Shown: piece after piece, positions 49,901 to 62,008 of the stretch
Layout of the letters: each line of letters starts with the position of its first letter
Position numbering within the stretch: position 1 is the first letter of the stretch
DNA from: Paratinospora sagittata
Lineage: Eukaryota; Streptophyta; Magnoliopsida; Ranunculales; Menispermaceae
NCBI GenBank assembly: GCA_035771175.1
Contig: CM069607.1
Coordinates: 20,096,001-20,160,000, forward strand
Length of the DNA stretch: 64,000 nucleotides
Direction of reading: 5' to 3'
The notes under the pieces: model-generated
Told to the model about the DNA's origin: nothing
The model's input: only the letters and a program-made list of their open reading frames with translations
The model's database searches: none
Program-made: the position numbers and the translations under genes

Positions 49901-51389
49901 CAACCTGAATCAAAATTGCAAACTGTCTTAAAGATAACCTCATTGTTTAGCAAGTCCTTCATTTTATCCCTTTTGTGTTGAGATTTTCAAAACCTATCCA
50001 TCGTTTTAAACTGTAGGTATATGAAGTGTTCTCAGTAAGAGAACACATCACCTATATTCTTTCTCCGAGTGCTACAACTAATCATGAAGAACACATTAAA
50101 CAATAGCTATCAAAGTCTACAAAGATCAGGCTCTAAGAACGAAGACATATCTCAATGCTATTGCATTAGTTTGATCTTAGGTGTGTAGGGTGACCTCTCG
50201 ATCAATCTCAGCACGAAAACTCTCTAAATTGCAAAGTCTTCAAAATCACTTGGATTTAGTATTTGATTTTGATAAAATATTTTTCGAAAGGTTTTAATCA
50301 CAATTTCAATGAGTCTTGAATGATTTAAAAGTGTTTTGAGACAATAGAATGGCTCTTAAGTGTTAAAATATTTATTTTTCCAAAATCGGGCTGTCCAACA
50401 CTTTGCCAAAATTTTTCAGAAGGCAATAGCGCTCTATCAGTGTTGATAGCACGCTGATAGGGTTGAATAATCAAAAATCTATTTTTCTGCAAAATTGCCT
50501 ACAGAGCGCGCTATCCCTTTTGATAACTCGCTATATAGAGCAGTTGCCGTAATCTTTCGATTTTTAGTAAAATGGGCAATAGCGTGCTATAGGCCTTGAT
50601 TCCATACTATCAGAAAGTTCGAAATACCCGAGCTCCTGGGTTTGTGTATGTCCACCTGCAATAGTCCGCTATCCGTCATTAGAGAGCATGATACACAACC
50701 CAATTGGGTTGTCCACCACTTTGCCAAAAATTTTCAAACTACAATAGTACACTCTCAGTGTTGATGGCACGCTGATAGGGTTGAATAATCAGAAATCTAT
50801 TTTTCTTGAAAATTGCCTGTAGCGCTCTATCCCTTTTGATAACTCGCTATAGAGAAGTTGCCGTGATCTTTCGATTTTTAGTAAAACTGGCAATAGCCTG
50901 CTATAGGCCTTGATTGCACGCTATCGGAAAGTCCGAAAAACACGAGCTCCCGGGTTTGTGTATCTTGACCTGCAATAGTCCGCTATCCGTCGTCATTAGA
51001 GAGCATGATACACAACCCAATAACATGCTATCCACGTCTGAGTTAGAAATCTCACATATCTAACGAGAAAAACGTGGGACCTTTACCTTTCTCTATTTTT
51101 CTATTCCTTGCACTATTTTGACTGGGAATCGTAACTGAAGCATTCTCCACTAACACCTGGATGATTCCCATTGTGACGACCGGGCAAAACAACTTTAGAT
51201 TAAAACAATGTTTTGAATTCAAATCATTTTCTACTCTTTTGCTCTTTAACCTGCAACTGCTAATTTAATAAAACACTCATTCTCTAATTTTCAAAGATAC
51301 AACACACGATTTTTGCAAGTTAGACTGAGCATTCCAAAGAGTAATTCAAAAGAAGAAAGTCGTGACTCTTGCATTGCCAATAAAAGCTT
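49901..51389 (+). repeat. Satellite monomer U28 (1489 bp, 2 sub-repeats)
   Basis: Near-identical to U26. Its second half also begins block D. Perfect junction palindrome at 50695-50712. Confidence 0.92.
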
Positions 51390-52878
51390 TGACCTGAATC
51401 AAAATTGCAAACTGTCTTGAAGATAACCTCATTGTTTAGCAAGTTCTTCATTTTATCCCTTTTGTGTTGAGATTTTCAAAAGCTATCCAACGTTTTTAAC
51501 TGTAGGTATATGAAGTGTTCTCAGGAAGAGAACACATCACCTATATTCTTTCTCCGAGTGCTACAACTAATCATCAAGAACACATCAAACAATAGCTATC
51601 AAAGTCTACAAAGATCAGGCTCTAAGAACGAAGACATATCTCAATGCTAATGCATTAGTTTGATCTTAGGTGTGTAGGGTGACCTCTCGATCAATCTCAG
51701 CACGAAAACTCTCTAAATTGCAAAGTCTTCAAAATCACTTGGATTTAATATTTGATTTTGACAAAATATTTTTCGAAAGGTTTTAATCACAATTTCAATG
51801 AGTCTTAAATGATTTAAAAGTGTTTTGAGTCAATAGAATGGCTCTTAAGTGTTAAAATATTTATTTTTCCAAAATCGGGCTATCCAACACTTTGCCAAAA
51901 TTTTTCAGAAGGCAATAGCGCTCTATCAGTGTTGATAGCACGCTGATAGGGTTGAATAATCAAAAATCTATTTTTTTGCAAAATTGCCTACAGAGCGCGC
52001 TATCCCTTTTGACAACTCGCTACAGAGAGCAATTGTCGTAATCTTTCGATTTTTAGTAAAATAGGCAATAGCGTGCTATAGGCCTTGATTCCACGCTATC
52101 AGAAAGTCCGAAAAACACGAGCTCTCGGGTTTGTGTATATCGACCTGCAATAGTCTGCTATCTGTTATTAGAGAGCATGATACACAACCCTATTGGGTTG
52201 TCCAGCACTTTCCAAAATTTTTGAAACGGCAACAGCGCACTATCAGTGTTGATAGCACGCTGATAGGGTTGAATAATCAAAAATCTATTTTCCTGCAAAA
52301 TTGCCTACAACGCGCTCTATCCCTTTTGATAACTCGCTATAAAGAGCAGTTGCTGTAATCTTTCAATTTTTATTAAAATGGGCAATAACGTGCAATAGGC
52401 CTTGATTCCACGCTATCAGAAAGTCCGAAAAACACGAGCTCGCGGGTTTGTGTATATCGACCTGCAATAGTCCGCTATCAGTCGTTAGAGAGCATGATAC
52501 AATCCTCAATAGCAAGCTATCCACGTCTGAGTTTAGAATCTAACATATCTAACGAGAAAAACGTGGGCCCTTTCCCTTGCTCGATTTTCTATTCCTTGCA
52601 CAATTTTGACTGGGAATCGTAGCTAAAACATTCTCCACTAACACCATGATGATTCCGATTGTGTCGCATGGGCAAAACAACTTTAGATTAAAACAATGTT
52701 TTGAATTCAAATCATTTCCTACTTCTGTCTCTTTAACCTGCAACTGCTAATTTAATAAAACACTCATTCTCTAATTTTTAAAGATACAACACACACGATT
52801 TTTGGAAGTTAGATTGAGCTTCCCAAAAGGTATTTCAAAAGAAGAAAGTCGTGACTCTTGCATTGCCAATAAAATCTT
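51390..52878 (+). repeat. Satellite monomer U29 (1489 bp, 2 sub-repeats)
   Basis: Tagged by 'ggatttaatatttg', 'gagtcaatagaatgg' and a core hairpin with loop AGGAA instead of AGTAA. Confidence 0.92.
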
Positions 52879-54367
52879 CGACCTGAATCATAATTGCAAG
52901 CTGTCTTGAAGATAACCTCATTGCTTAGCAAGTTTTTCATTTTATCCCTTTTGCGTTGAGATTTTGAAAAGCTATCGATCGTTTTAAATTGTAGGTATAT
53001 AAAGTGTTCTCAGTAAGAGAACACATCACCTATTTTCTTTCTCCGAGTGCTACAACTAATCATGAAGAACACATCAAACAATAGCTATCAAAGTCTACAA
53101 AGATCAGGCTCTAAGAACGAAAACATATCTCAATGCTAATGCATTAGTTTTATCTTAGGTGTGTAGGGTAACCTCTCGATCAATCTCAACACGAAAACTC
53201 TCTAAATTGCAAAGTCTTCAAAATCACTTGGATTTAGTATTCGATTTTGACAAAATATTTTTTGAAAGGTTTTAATCATAATTTCAATGAGTTTTGAATG
53301 ATTTTAAAGTGTTTTGAGACAATGGAATGGCTCTTAAGTGTTAAAATATTTATTTTTCCAAAATCGGGCTATCCAACACTTTGCCAAAATTTTTCAGAAG
53401 GCAATAGCGCTCTATCAGTGTTGATAGCACGCTGATAGGGTTGAATAATCAAAAATCTATTTTTCTGCAAAATTGCCTACAGAGCGCGCTATCCCTTTTG
53501 ATAACTCGCTATATAGAGCAGTTGCCGTAATCTTTCGATTTTTAGTAAAATGGGCAATAGCGTGCTATAGGCCTTGATTCCATACTATCAGAAAGTTCGA
53601 AATACCCGAGCTCCTGGGTTTGTGTATGTCCACCTGCAATAGTCCGCTATCCGTCATTAGAGAGCATGATACACAACCCAATTGGGTTGTCCACCACTTT
53701 GCCAAAAATTTTCAAACTACAATAGTACACTCTCAGTGTTGATGGCACGCTGATAGGGTTGAATAATCAGAAATCTATTTTTCTTGAAAATTGCCTGTAG
53801 CGCTCTATCCCTTTTGATAACTCGCTATAGAGAAGTTGCCGTGATCTTTCGATTTTTAGTAAAACTGGCAATAGCCTGCTATAGGCCTTGATTGCACGCT
53901 ATCGGAAAGTCCGAAAAACACGAGCTCCCGGGTTTGTGTATCTTGACCTGCAATAGTCCGCTATCCGTCGTCATTAGAGAGCATGATACACAACCCAATA
54001 ACATGCTATCCACGTCTGAGTTAGAAATCTCACATATCTAACGAGAAAAACGTGGGACCTTTACCTTTCTCTATTTTTCTATTCCTTGCACTATTTTGAC
54101 TGGGAATCGTAACTGAAGCATTCTCCACTAACACCTGGATGATTCCCATTGTGACGACCGGGCAAAACAACTTTAGATTAAAACAATGTTTTGAATTCAA
54201 ATCATTTTCTACTCTTTTGCTCTTTAACCTGCAACTGCTAATTTAATAAAACACTCATTCTCTAATTTTCAAAGATACAACACACGATTTTTGCAAGTTA
54301 GACTGAGCATTCCAAAGAGTAATTCAAAAGAAGAAAGTCGTGACTCTTGCATTGCCAATAAAAGCTT
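52879..54367 (+). repeat. Satellite monomer U30 (1489 bp, chimeric, 2 sub-repeats)
   Basis: First half is a new core type ('aaaatcttcg', no HindIII site; 'gaaaacatatctc'). Second half, from about 53369, matches U28. The switch is in the first sub-repeat. Perfect junction palindrome at 53673-53690. Confidence 0.92.
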
Positions 54368-55856
54368 TGACCTGAATCAAAATTGCAAACTGTCTTGAAG
54401 ATAACCTCATTGTTTAGCAAGTTCTTCATTTTATCCCTTTTGTGTTGAGATTTTCAAAAGCTATCCAACGTTTTTAACTGTAGGTATATGAAGTGTTCTC
54501 AGGAAGAGAACACATCACCTATATTCTTTCTCCGAGTGCTACAACTAATCATCAAGAACACATCAAACAATAGCTATCAAAGTCTACAAAGATCAGGCTC
54601 TAAGAACGAAGACATATCTCAATGCTAATGCATTAGTTTGATCTTAGGTGTGTAGGGTGACCTCTCGATCAATCTCAGCACGAAAACTCTCTAAATTGCA
54701 AAGTCTTCAAAATCACTTGGATTTAATATTTGATTTTGACAAAATATTTTTCGAAAGGTTTTAATCACAATTTCAATGAGTCTTAAATGATTTAAAAGTG
54801 TTTTGAGTCAATAGAATGGCTCTTAAGTGTTAAAATATTTATTTTTCCAAAATCGGGCTATCCAACACTTTGCCAAAATTTTTCAGAAGGCAATAGCGCT
54901 CTATCAGTGTTGATAGCACGCTGATAGGGTTGAATAATCAAAAATCTATTTTTTTGCAAAATTGCCTACAGAGCGCGCTATCCCTTTTGACAACTCGCTA
55001 TAGAGAGCAATTGTCGTAATCTTTCGATTTTTAGTAAAATAGGCAATAGCGTGCTATAGGCCTTGATTCCACGCTATCAGAAAGTCCGAAAAACACGAGC
55101 TCTCGGGTTTGTGTATATCGACCTGCAATAGTCTGCTATCTGTTATTAGAGAGCATGATACACAACCCTATTGGGTTGTCCAGCACTTTCCAAAATTTTT
55201 GAAACGGCAACAGCGCACTATCAGTGTTGATAGCACGCTGATAGGGTTGAATAATCAAAAATCTAATTTCCTGCAAAATTGCCTACAACGCGCTCTATCC
55301 CTTTTGATAACTCGCTATAAAGAGCAGTTGCTGTAATCTTTCAATTTTTATTAAAATGGGCAATAACGTGCAATAGGCCTTGATTCCACGCTATCAGAAA
55401 GTCCGAAAAACACGAGCTCGCGGGTTTGTGTATATCGACCTGCAATAGTCCGCTATCAGTCGTTAGAGAGCATGATACAATCCTCAATAGCAAGCTATCC
55501 ACGTCTGAGTTTAGAATCTAACATATCTAACGAGAAAAACGTGGGCCCTTTCCCTTGCTCGATTTTCTATTCCTTGCACAATTTTGACTGGGAATCGTAG
55601 CTAAAACATTCTCCACTAACACCTTGATGATTCCGATTGTGTCGCATGGGCAAAACAACTTTAGATTAAAACAATGTTTTGAATTCAAATCATTTCCTAC
55701 TTCTGTCTCTTTAACCTGCAACTGCTAATTTAATAAAACACTCATTCTCTAATTTTTAAAGATACAACACACACGATTTTTGGAAGTTAGATTGAGCTTC
55801 CCAAAAGGTATTTCAAAAGAAGAAAGTCGTGACTCTTGCATTGCCAATAAAATCTT
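54368..55856 (+). repeat. Satellite monomer U31 (1489 bp, 2 sub-repeats)
   Basis: Copy of U29 at 2978 bp. Small differences include 'aatctaatttcctg' near 55259 versus 'aatctattttcctg'. Confidence 0.92.
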
Positions 55857-57028
55857 CGACCTGAATCATAATTGCAAGCTGTCTTGAAGATAACCTCATT
55901 GCTTAGCAAGTTTTTCATTTTATCCCTTTTGCGTTGAGATTTTGAAAAGCTATCGATCGTTTTAAATTGTAGGTATATAAAGTGTTCTCAGTAAGAGAAC
56001 ACATCACCTATTTTCTTTCTCCGAGTGCTACAACTAATCATGAAGAACACATCAAACAATAGCTATCAAAGTCTACAAAGATCAGGCTCTAAGAACGAAA
56101 ACATATCTCAATGCTAATGCATTAGTTTTATCTTAGGTGTGTAGGGTAACCTCTCGATCAATCTCAACACGAAAACTCTCTAAATTGCAAAGTCTTCAAA
56201 ATCACTTGGATTTAGTATTCGATTTTGACAAAATATTTTTTGAAAGGTTTTAATCATAATTTCAATGAGTTTTGAATGATTTTAAAGTGTTTTGAGACAA
56301 TGGAATGGCTCTTAAGTGTTATAATATTTATTTTTCCAAAATCGGGCTATCCAACACTTTGCCAAAATTTTTCAGAAGGCAATAGCGCTCTATCAGTGTT
56401 GATAGCACGCTGATAGGGTTGAATAATCAAAAATCTATTTTTCTTCAAAATTGCCTACAGAGCGCGCAATCCTTTTTGATAACTCGCTATAGAGAGCAGT
56501 TGCCGTAATCTTTCGATTTGTAGTAAAATGGGCAATAGGGTGCTATAGGCCTTGATTGCACGCTATCGGAAAGTCCTAAAAACACGAGCTCTCAGGTTTG
56601 TGTATATCGACCTGCAATAGTCCGCTATCAGTAGTTAGAGAGCATGATACAATCCCCAATAACAAGCTATCCACGTCTGAGTTTGGAATCTAACATATCT
56701 AACGAGAAAAACGGGGGCCCTTTCCCTTGCTCGATTTTCTATTCCTTGCACAATTTTGACTGGGAATCGTAGCTAAAACATTCTCCACTAACACCTTGAT
56801 GATTCCCATTGTGTCGCATGGGCAAAACAACTTTAGATTAAAACAATGTTTTGAATTCAAATCATTTCCTACTTCTGTCTCTTTAACCTGCAACTGCTAA
56901 TTTAATAAAACACTCATTCTCTAATTTTTAAAGATACAACACACACGATTTTTGGAAGTCAGACTGAGCTTTCCAAAGAGTGTTTCAAAAGAAGAAAGTC
57001 GTGACTCTTGCATTGCCAATAAAAGCTT
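55857..57028 (+). repeat. Satellite monomer U32 (1172 bp, 1 sub-repeat, chimeric)
   Basis: Core is a copy of U30's ('aaaatcttcg', HindIII site lost), but the sub-repeat region has a single copy related to U33. It marks the transition to block E. Confidence 0.92.
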
Positions 57029-59290
57029 CGACCTAAATCAAAATTGCAAGCTGTCTTGAAGATAACCTCATTGTTTAGCAAGTTCTTCATTTTATCCCTT
57101 TTGTGTTGAGATTTTGAAAAGCTATCCATCGTTTTAAACTGTAGGTATATGAAGTGTTCTCAGTAAGAGAACACATCACCTATTTTCTTTCTCCGAGTGC
57201 TACAACTAATCATCAAGAACACATCAAACAATAGCTATCAAAGCCTACAAAGATCTGGCTCTAAGAACGAAAACATATCTCAATGCTAATGCATTAGTTT
57301 GATCTTAGGTGTGTAGGTTAACCTCTCGATCAATCTCAACACGAAAACTCTCTAAATTGCAAAGTCTTCAAAATCACTTGGATTTAGTATTCGATTTTGA
57401 CAAAATATTTTTCAAAGGTTTTAATCACAATTTCAATGAGTTTTGAATGATTTAAAAGTGTTTTGAGACAATGGAATGGTTCTTAAGTGTTAAAATATTT
57501 ATTTTTCCAAAATCGGGCTATCCAGCACTTTGCCAAATAATTTCAAAAGGAAATAGCGCTCTATCAGTGTTGAAAGCACGCTGATAGGGTTGAATAATCA
57601 AAAATCTATTTTTCTTCAAAACTGCCTACAGCGCGCGCAATCCTTTTTGATAACTCGCTATAGAGAGCAGTTGCCGTAATCTTTCGATTTTTTGTAAAAT
57701 GGGCAATAGGGTGCTATAGGCCTTGATTGCACGCTATCGGAAAGTCCTAAAAACACGAGCTCTCAGGTTTGTGTATATCGACCTGCAATAGTCCGCTATC
57801 AGTCGTTAGAGAGCATGATACAATCCCCAATAGCAAGCTATCCACGTCTGAGTTTAGAATCTAACATATCTAACGAGAAAAACGTGGGCCCTTTCCCTTG
57901 CTCGATTTTCTATTCCTTGCACAATTTTGACTGGGAATCGTAGCTAAAACATTCTCCACTAACACCATGATGATTCCGATTGTGTCGCATGGGCAAAACA
58001 ACTTTAGATTAAAACAATGTTTTGAATTCAAATCATTTCCTACTTCTGTCTCTTTAACCTGCAACTGCTAATTTAATAAAACACTCATTCTCTAATTTTT
58101 AAAGATACAACACACACGATTTTTGGAAGTCAGACTGAGCTTTCCAAAGAGTGTTTCAAAAGAAGAAAGTCGTGACTCTTGCATTGCCAATAAAAGCTTC
58201 GACCTAAATCAAAATTGCAAGCTGTCTTGAAGATAACCTCATTGTTTAGCAAGTTCTTCATTTTATCCCTTTTGTGTTGAGATTTTGAAAAGCTATCCAT
58301 CGTTTTAAACTGTAGGTATATGAAGTGTTCTCAGTAAGAGAACACATCACCTATTTTCTTTCTCCGAGTGCTACAACTAATCATCAAGAACACATCAAAC
58401 AATAGCTATCAGAGCCTACAAAGATCTGGCTCTAAGAACGAAAACATATCTCAATGCTAATGCATTAGTTTGATCTTAGGTGTGTAGGTTAACCTCTCGA
58501 TCAATCTCAACACGAAAACTCTCTAAATTGCAAAGTCTTCAAAATCACTTGGATTTAGTATTCGATTTTGACAAAATATTTTTCAAAGGTTTTAATCACA
58601 ATTTCAATGAGTTTTGAATGATTTAAAAGTGTTTTGAGACAATGGAATGGTTCTTAAGTGTTAAAATATTTATTTTTCCAAAATCGGGCTATCCAGCACT
58701 TTGCCAAATAATTTCAAAAGGAAATAGCGCTCTATCAGTGTTGAAAGCACGCTGATAGGGTTGAATAATCAAAAATCTATTTTTCTTCAAAACTGCCTAC
58801 AGCGCGCGCAATCCTTTTTGATAACTCGCTATAGAGAGCAGTTGCCGTAATCGTTCGATTTTTTGTAAAATGGGCAATAGGGTGCTATAGGCCTTGATTG
58901 CACGCTATCGGAAAGTCCTAAAAACACGAGCTCTCAGGTTTGTGTATATCGACCTGCAATAGTCCGCTATCAGTCGTTAGAGAGCATGATACAATCCCCA
59001 ATAGCAAGCTATCCACGTCTGAGTTTAGAATCTAACATATCTAACGAGAAAAACGTGGGCCCTTTCCCTTGCTCGATTTTCTATTCCTTGCACAATTTTG
59101 ACTGGGAATCGTAGCTAAAACATTCTCCACTAACACCATGATGATTCCGATTGTGTCGCATGGGCAAAACAACTTTAGATTAAAACAATGTTTTGAATTC
59201 AAATCATTTCCTACTTCTGTCTCTTTAACCTGCAACTGCTAATTTAATAAAACACTCATTCTCTAATTTTTAAAGATACAACACACACGA
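56450..59290 (+). repeat. Block E: simple 1171-bp tandem
   Basis: Single-monomer periodicity: the same internal point recurs at 56699, 57870 and 59041 (steps of 1171). U33 and U34 are almost identical, differing at sites such as 'aaagcc' (57241) versus 'agagcc' (58410). Confidence 0.9.
57029..58199 (+). repeat. Satellite monomer U33 (1171 bp, 1 sub-repeat)
   Basis: Tagged by 'gacctaaatc', 'gatctggctc' and 'gtgtaggttaacc'. Confidence 0.92.
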
Positions 59291-59370
59291 TTTTTGGAAG
59301 TTAGACTGAGCTTTCCAAAGAGTGTTTCAAAAGAAGAAAGTCGTGACTCTTGCATTGCCAATAAAACCTT
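58200..59370 (+). repeat. Satellite monomer U34 (1171 bp, 1 sub-repeat)
   Basis: Near-identical tandem copy of U33. Private 'aatcgttcg' near 58851. Confidence 0.92.
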
Positions 59371-60856
59371 CGACCTAAATCAAAATTGCAAACTGTCTTG
59401 AAGATAACCTCATTGTTTAGCAAGTTCTTCATTTTATCCCTTTTGTGTTGAGATTTTGAAAAGCTATCCATTGTTTTAAACTGTAGGTATATTAAGTGTT
59501 CTCAGTAAGAGAACACATCACCTATTTTCTTTCTCCGAGTGCTACAACTAATCATCAAGAACACATCAAAACAATAGCTCACAAAGTCTACAGAGATCAG
59601 GCTCTAAGAAAGAAGTCATATCTCAATGCTAAAGCATTAGTTTGGTCTTAGGTGTGTAGGGTAACCTCTCGATCAATCTCAGCATAAAAACTCTCTAAAT
59701 TGCAAAGTCTTAAAAATCACTTGGATTTAGTATTTGATTTTGACAAAATATTTTTCGAATGGTTTTAATCACAATTTCAATGAGTTTTGAATGATTTAAA
59801 AGTGTTTTGAGACAATAGAATGGTTCTTAAGTGTTAAAATATTTATTTTTCCAAAATCGGGCTATCCAGCACTTTGCCAAAGTTTTTCAAAAGGCAATAG
59901 CGCTCTATCGGTGTTGATAGCACGCTGATAGGGTTAAATAATCAAAAATCTATTTTTCTTCAAAATTGCCTACAGCGCGCGCTATCCTTTTTGATAACTC
60001 GCTATAGAGAGCAGTTGCCGTAATCTTTCAATTTTTAGTAAAATGGGCAATCGCGTGCTATAGGCCTTAATTGCACGCTATCGGAAAGTCCTAAAAACAC
60101 GAGCTCTCGGGTTTGTGTATATCGACCTGCAATAGTCCGCTATCTGTCATTAGAGAGCTTGATACACAACCCTATTGGGTTGTCCAGCACTTTGCCAAAG
60201 TTTTTCAAACGGCAATAGCGCACTATCAGTGTTGATAGCACGCTGATAGGGTTGAATAATCAAAAATCTATTTTTCTTGAAATTTTCCTATAACGCGCTA
60301 TCCCTTTTGATAACTCGCTATAAAGAGCAGTTGCTGTAATCTTTCAATTTTTATTAAAATGGGCAATAACGTGCAATAGGCCTTGATTCCACGCTATCAG
60401 AAAGTCCGAAAAACACGAGCTCGCGGGTTTGTGTATATCGACCTGCAATAGTCCGCTATCAGTCGTTAGAGAGCATGATACAATCCTCAATAGCAAGCTA
60501 TCCACGTCTGAGTTTAGAATCTAACATATCTAACGAGAAAAACGTGGGCCCTTTCCCTTGCTCGATTTTCTATTCCTTGCACAATTTTGACTGGGAATCG
60601 TAGCTAAAACATTCTCCACTAACACCTTGATGATTCCGATTGTGTCGCATGGGCAAAACAACTTTAGATTAAAACAATGTTTTGAATTCAAATAATACTC
60701 TCTAGCTCTTTAACCTGCAACTGCTAATTTAATAAAACACCCATTCTCTAATTTTTAAAGATACAACACACGATTTTTTTGCAAGTTAGATTGAGCTTTT
60801 CCAAAAAGTAATTCAAAAGAAGAAAGTCGTGACTCTTGCATTGCCAGTAAAAGCTT
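59371..60856 (+). repeat. Satellite monomer U35 (1486 bp, 2 sub-repeats, mosaic)
   Basis: Starts 'aaaaccttcg' (HindIII site lost). It pairs with U37 at 2635 bp, except for a patch at about 60322-60650 that instead matches U31/U29. Confidence 0.9.
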
Positions 60857-62008
60857 CGACTTGAATCAAAATTGCAAGTTGTCTTGAAGATAACCTCATT
60901 GTTTAGCAAGTTCTTCATTTTATCCCTTTTGTGTTGAGATTTTGAAAAGCTATCCATCGTTTTAAACTGTAGGTATATTAAGTGTTCTCAGTAAGAGAAC
61001 ACATCACCTATTTTCTTTTTCCGAGTGCTACGACTAATCATCAAGAACACAACAAACAATAGCTATCAAAGTATACAAAGATCAGGCTCTAAGAACGAAA
61101 ACATTAGTTTGATCTTAGGTGTGTAGGGTAACCTCTCGATCAATCTCAACACGAAAACTCTCTAAATTGCAAAGTCTTCAAAATCACTTGGATTTGGTAT
61201 TCGATTTTGACAAAATATTTTTTGAAAGGTTTTAATCATAATTTCAATGAGTTTTGAATGATTTAAAAGTGTTTTGAGACAATGGAATGGCTCTTAAGTG
61301 TTCAAATATTATTTTTTCTAAAATTGGTCTATCTAGCAGTTTGCCAAAAAATTTCAAACGACAATAGCGCACTATCAGTGTTGATAGCATGCTGATAGGG
61401 TTGAATAATCAAAAATCAATTTTTCTTGAAAATTGCCTGTAGCGCGCTATCCCTTTTGATAACTCGCTATAGAGCAGTTGCCGTGATCTTTCGATTTTTA
61501 GTAAAATGGGCAATAGCGTGCTATAGGCCTTGATTGCAAGCTATCGAAATGTCCGAAAAACACGAGCTCTCGGGTTCGTGTATCTCGACCAGCAATAGCC
61601 CGCTATCCGTCATTAGAGAGCATGATACAATCCCAAATAGCTTGCTATCCACGTGTGAGTTAGAAATCTCACATATCTAACGAGAAAAAGGTGGGCCCTT
61701 TCCCTTGCTCGATTTTTCTATTCCTTGCACTGTTTTGACTGGGAATCGTAACTGAAACATTCTCCACTAACACCTCGATGATTCCCATTGTGTCGCATGG
61801 GCAAAACAACTTTAGATTAAAACAATGTTTTGAATTCAAATCATTTCCTACTCTCTTGCTCTTTAACCTGCAACTGCTAATTTAATAAAACACTCATTCT
61901 CTAATTTTCAAAGATACAACACACACGATTTTTGCACGTTAGACTGAGCTTTCGAAAGAGTATTTCAAAAGAAGAAAGTCGTGACTCTTGCATTGCCAAT
62001 AAAACCTT
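60857..62008 (+). repeat. Satellite monomer U36 (1152 bp, 1 sub-repeat)
   Basis: Short because about 18 bp are missing in 'aacgaaaacattagtttg' near 61096, where other units have 'catatctcaatgctaatgcattag'. The CTAATGCATTAG palindrome is lost with it. Confidence 0.92.

Larger units (their letters stand above)
33675..51389 (+). repeat. Higher-order repeat block C (dimer, five copies)
   Basis: Pairs alternate a 'gctttgacc...aagcagaaag' monomer with a 'gcttcaacc...caaattagactgagctttgc' monomer. A fixed point in the third sub-repeat recurs at 34632, 38239, 41846, 45771 and 49065, giving periods 3607, 3607, 3925 and 3294. The two exceptions equal one sub-repeat gained (+318) and one lost (-313). 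Differences between copies are only a handful of bases, indicating recent amplification or conversion. Confidence 0.93.
50391..56350 (+). repeat. Higher-order repeat block D (2978-bp period, two copies)
   Basis: The copied segment is the second half of U28, all of U29 and the first half of U30. It recurs as second half of U30, all of U31 and first half of U32. Fixed points confirm 2978 bp: 'gtgacgaccggg' near 51174 and 54152, and small recurring frames at 52549 and 55527. The copy junction falls inside the sub-repeat region, not at the monomer boundary. Confidence 0.88.

Noticed and set aside
52549..59235. Recurrent 64-codon minus-strand frame in the last 12 kb
   Set aside because: Same reasoning: it follows the 1171/2978-bp periods and is not conserved in other monomers.
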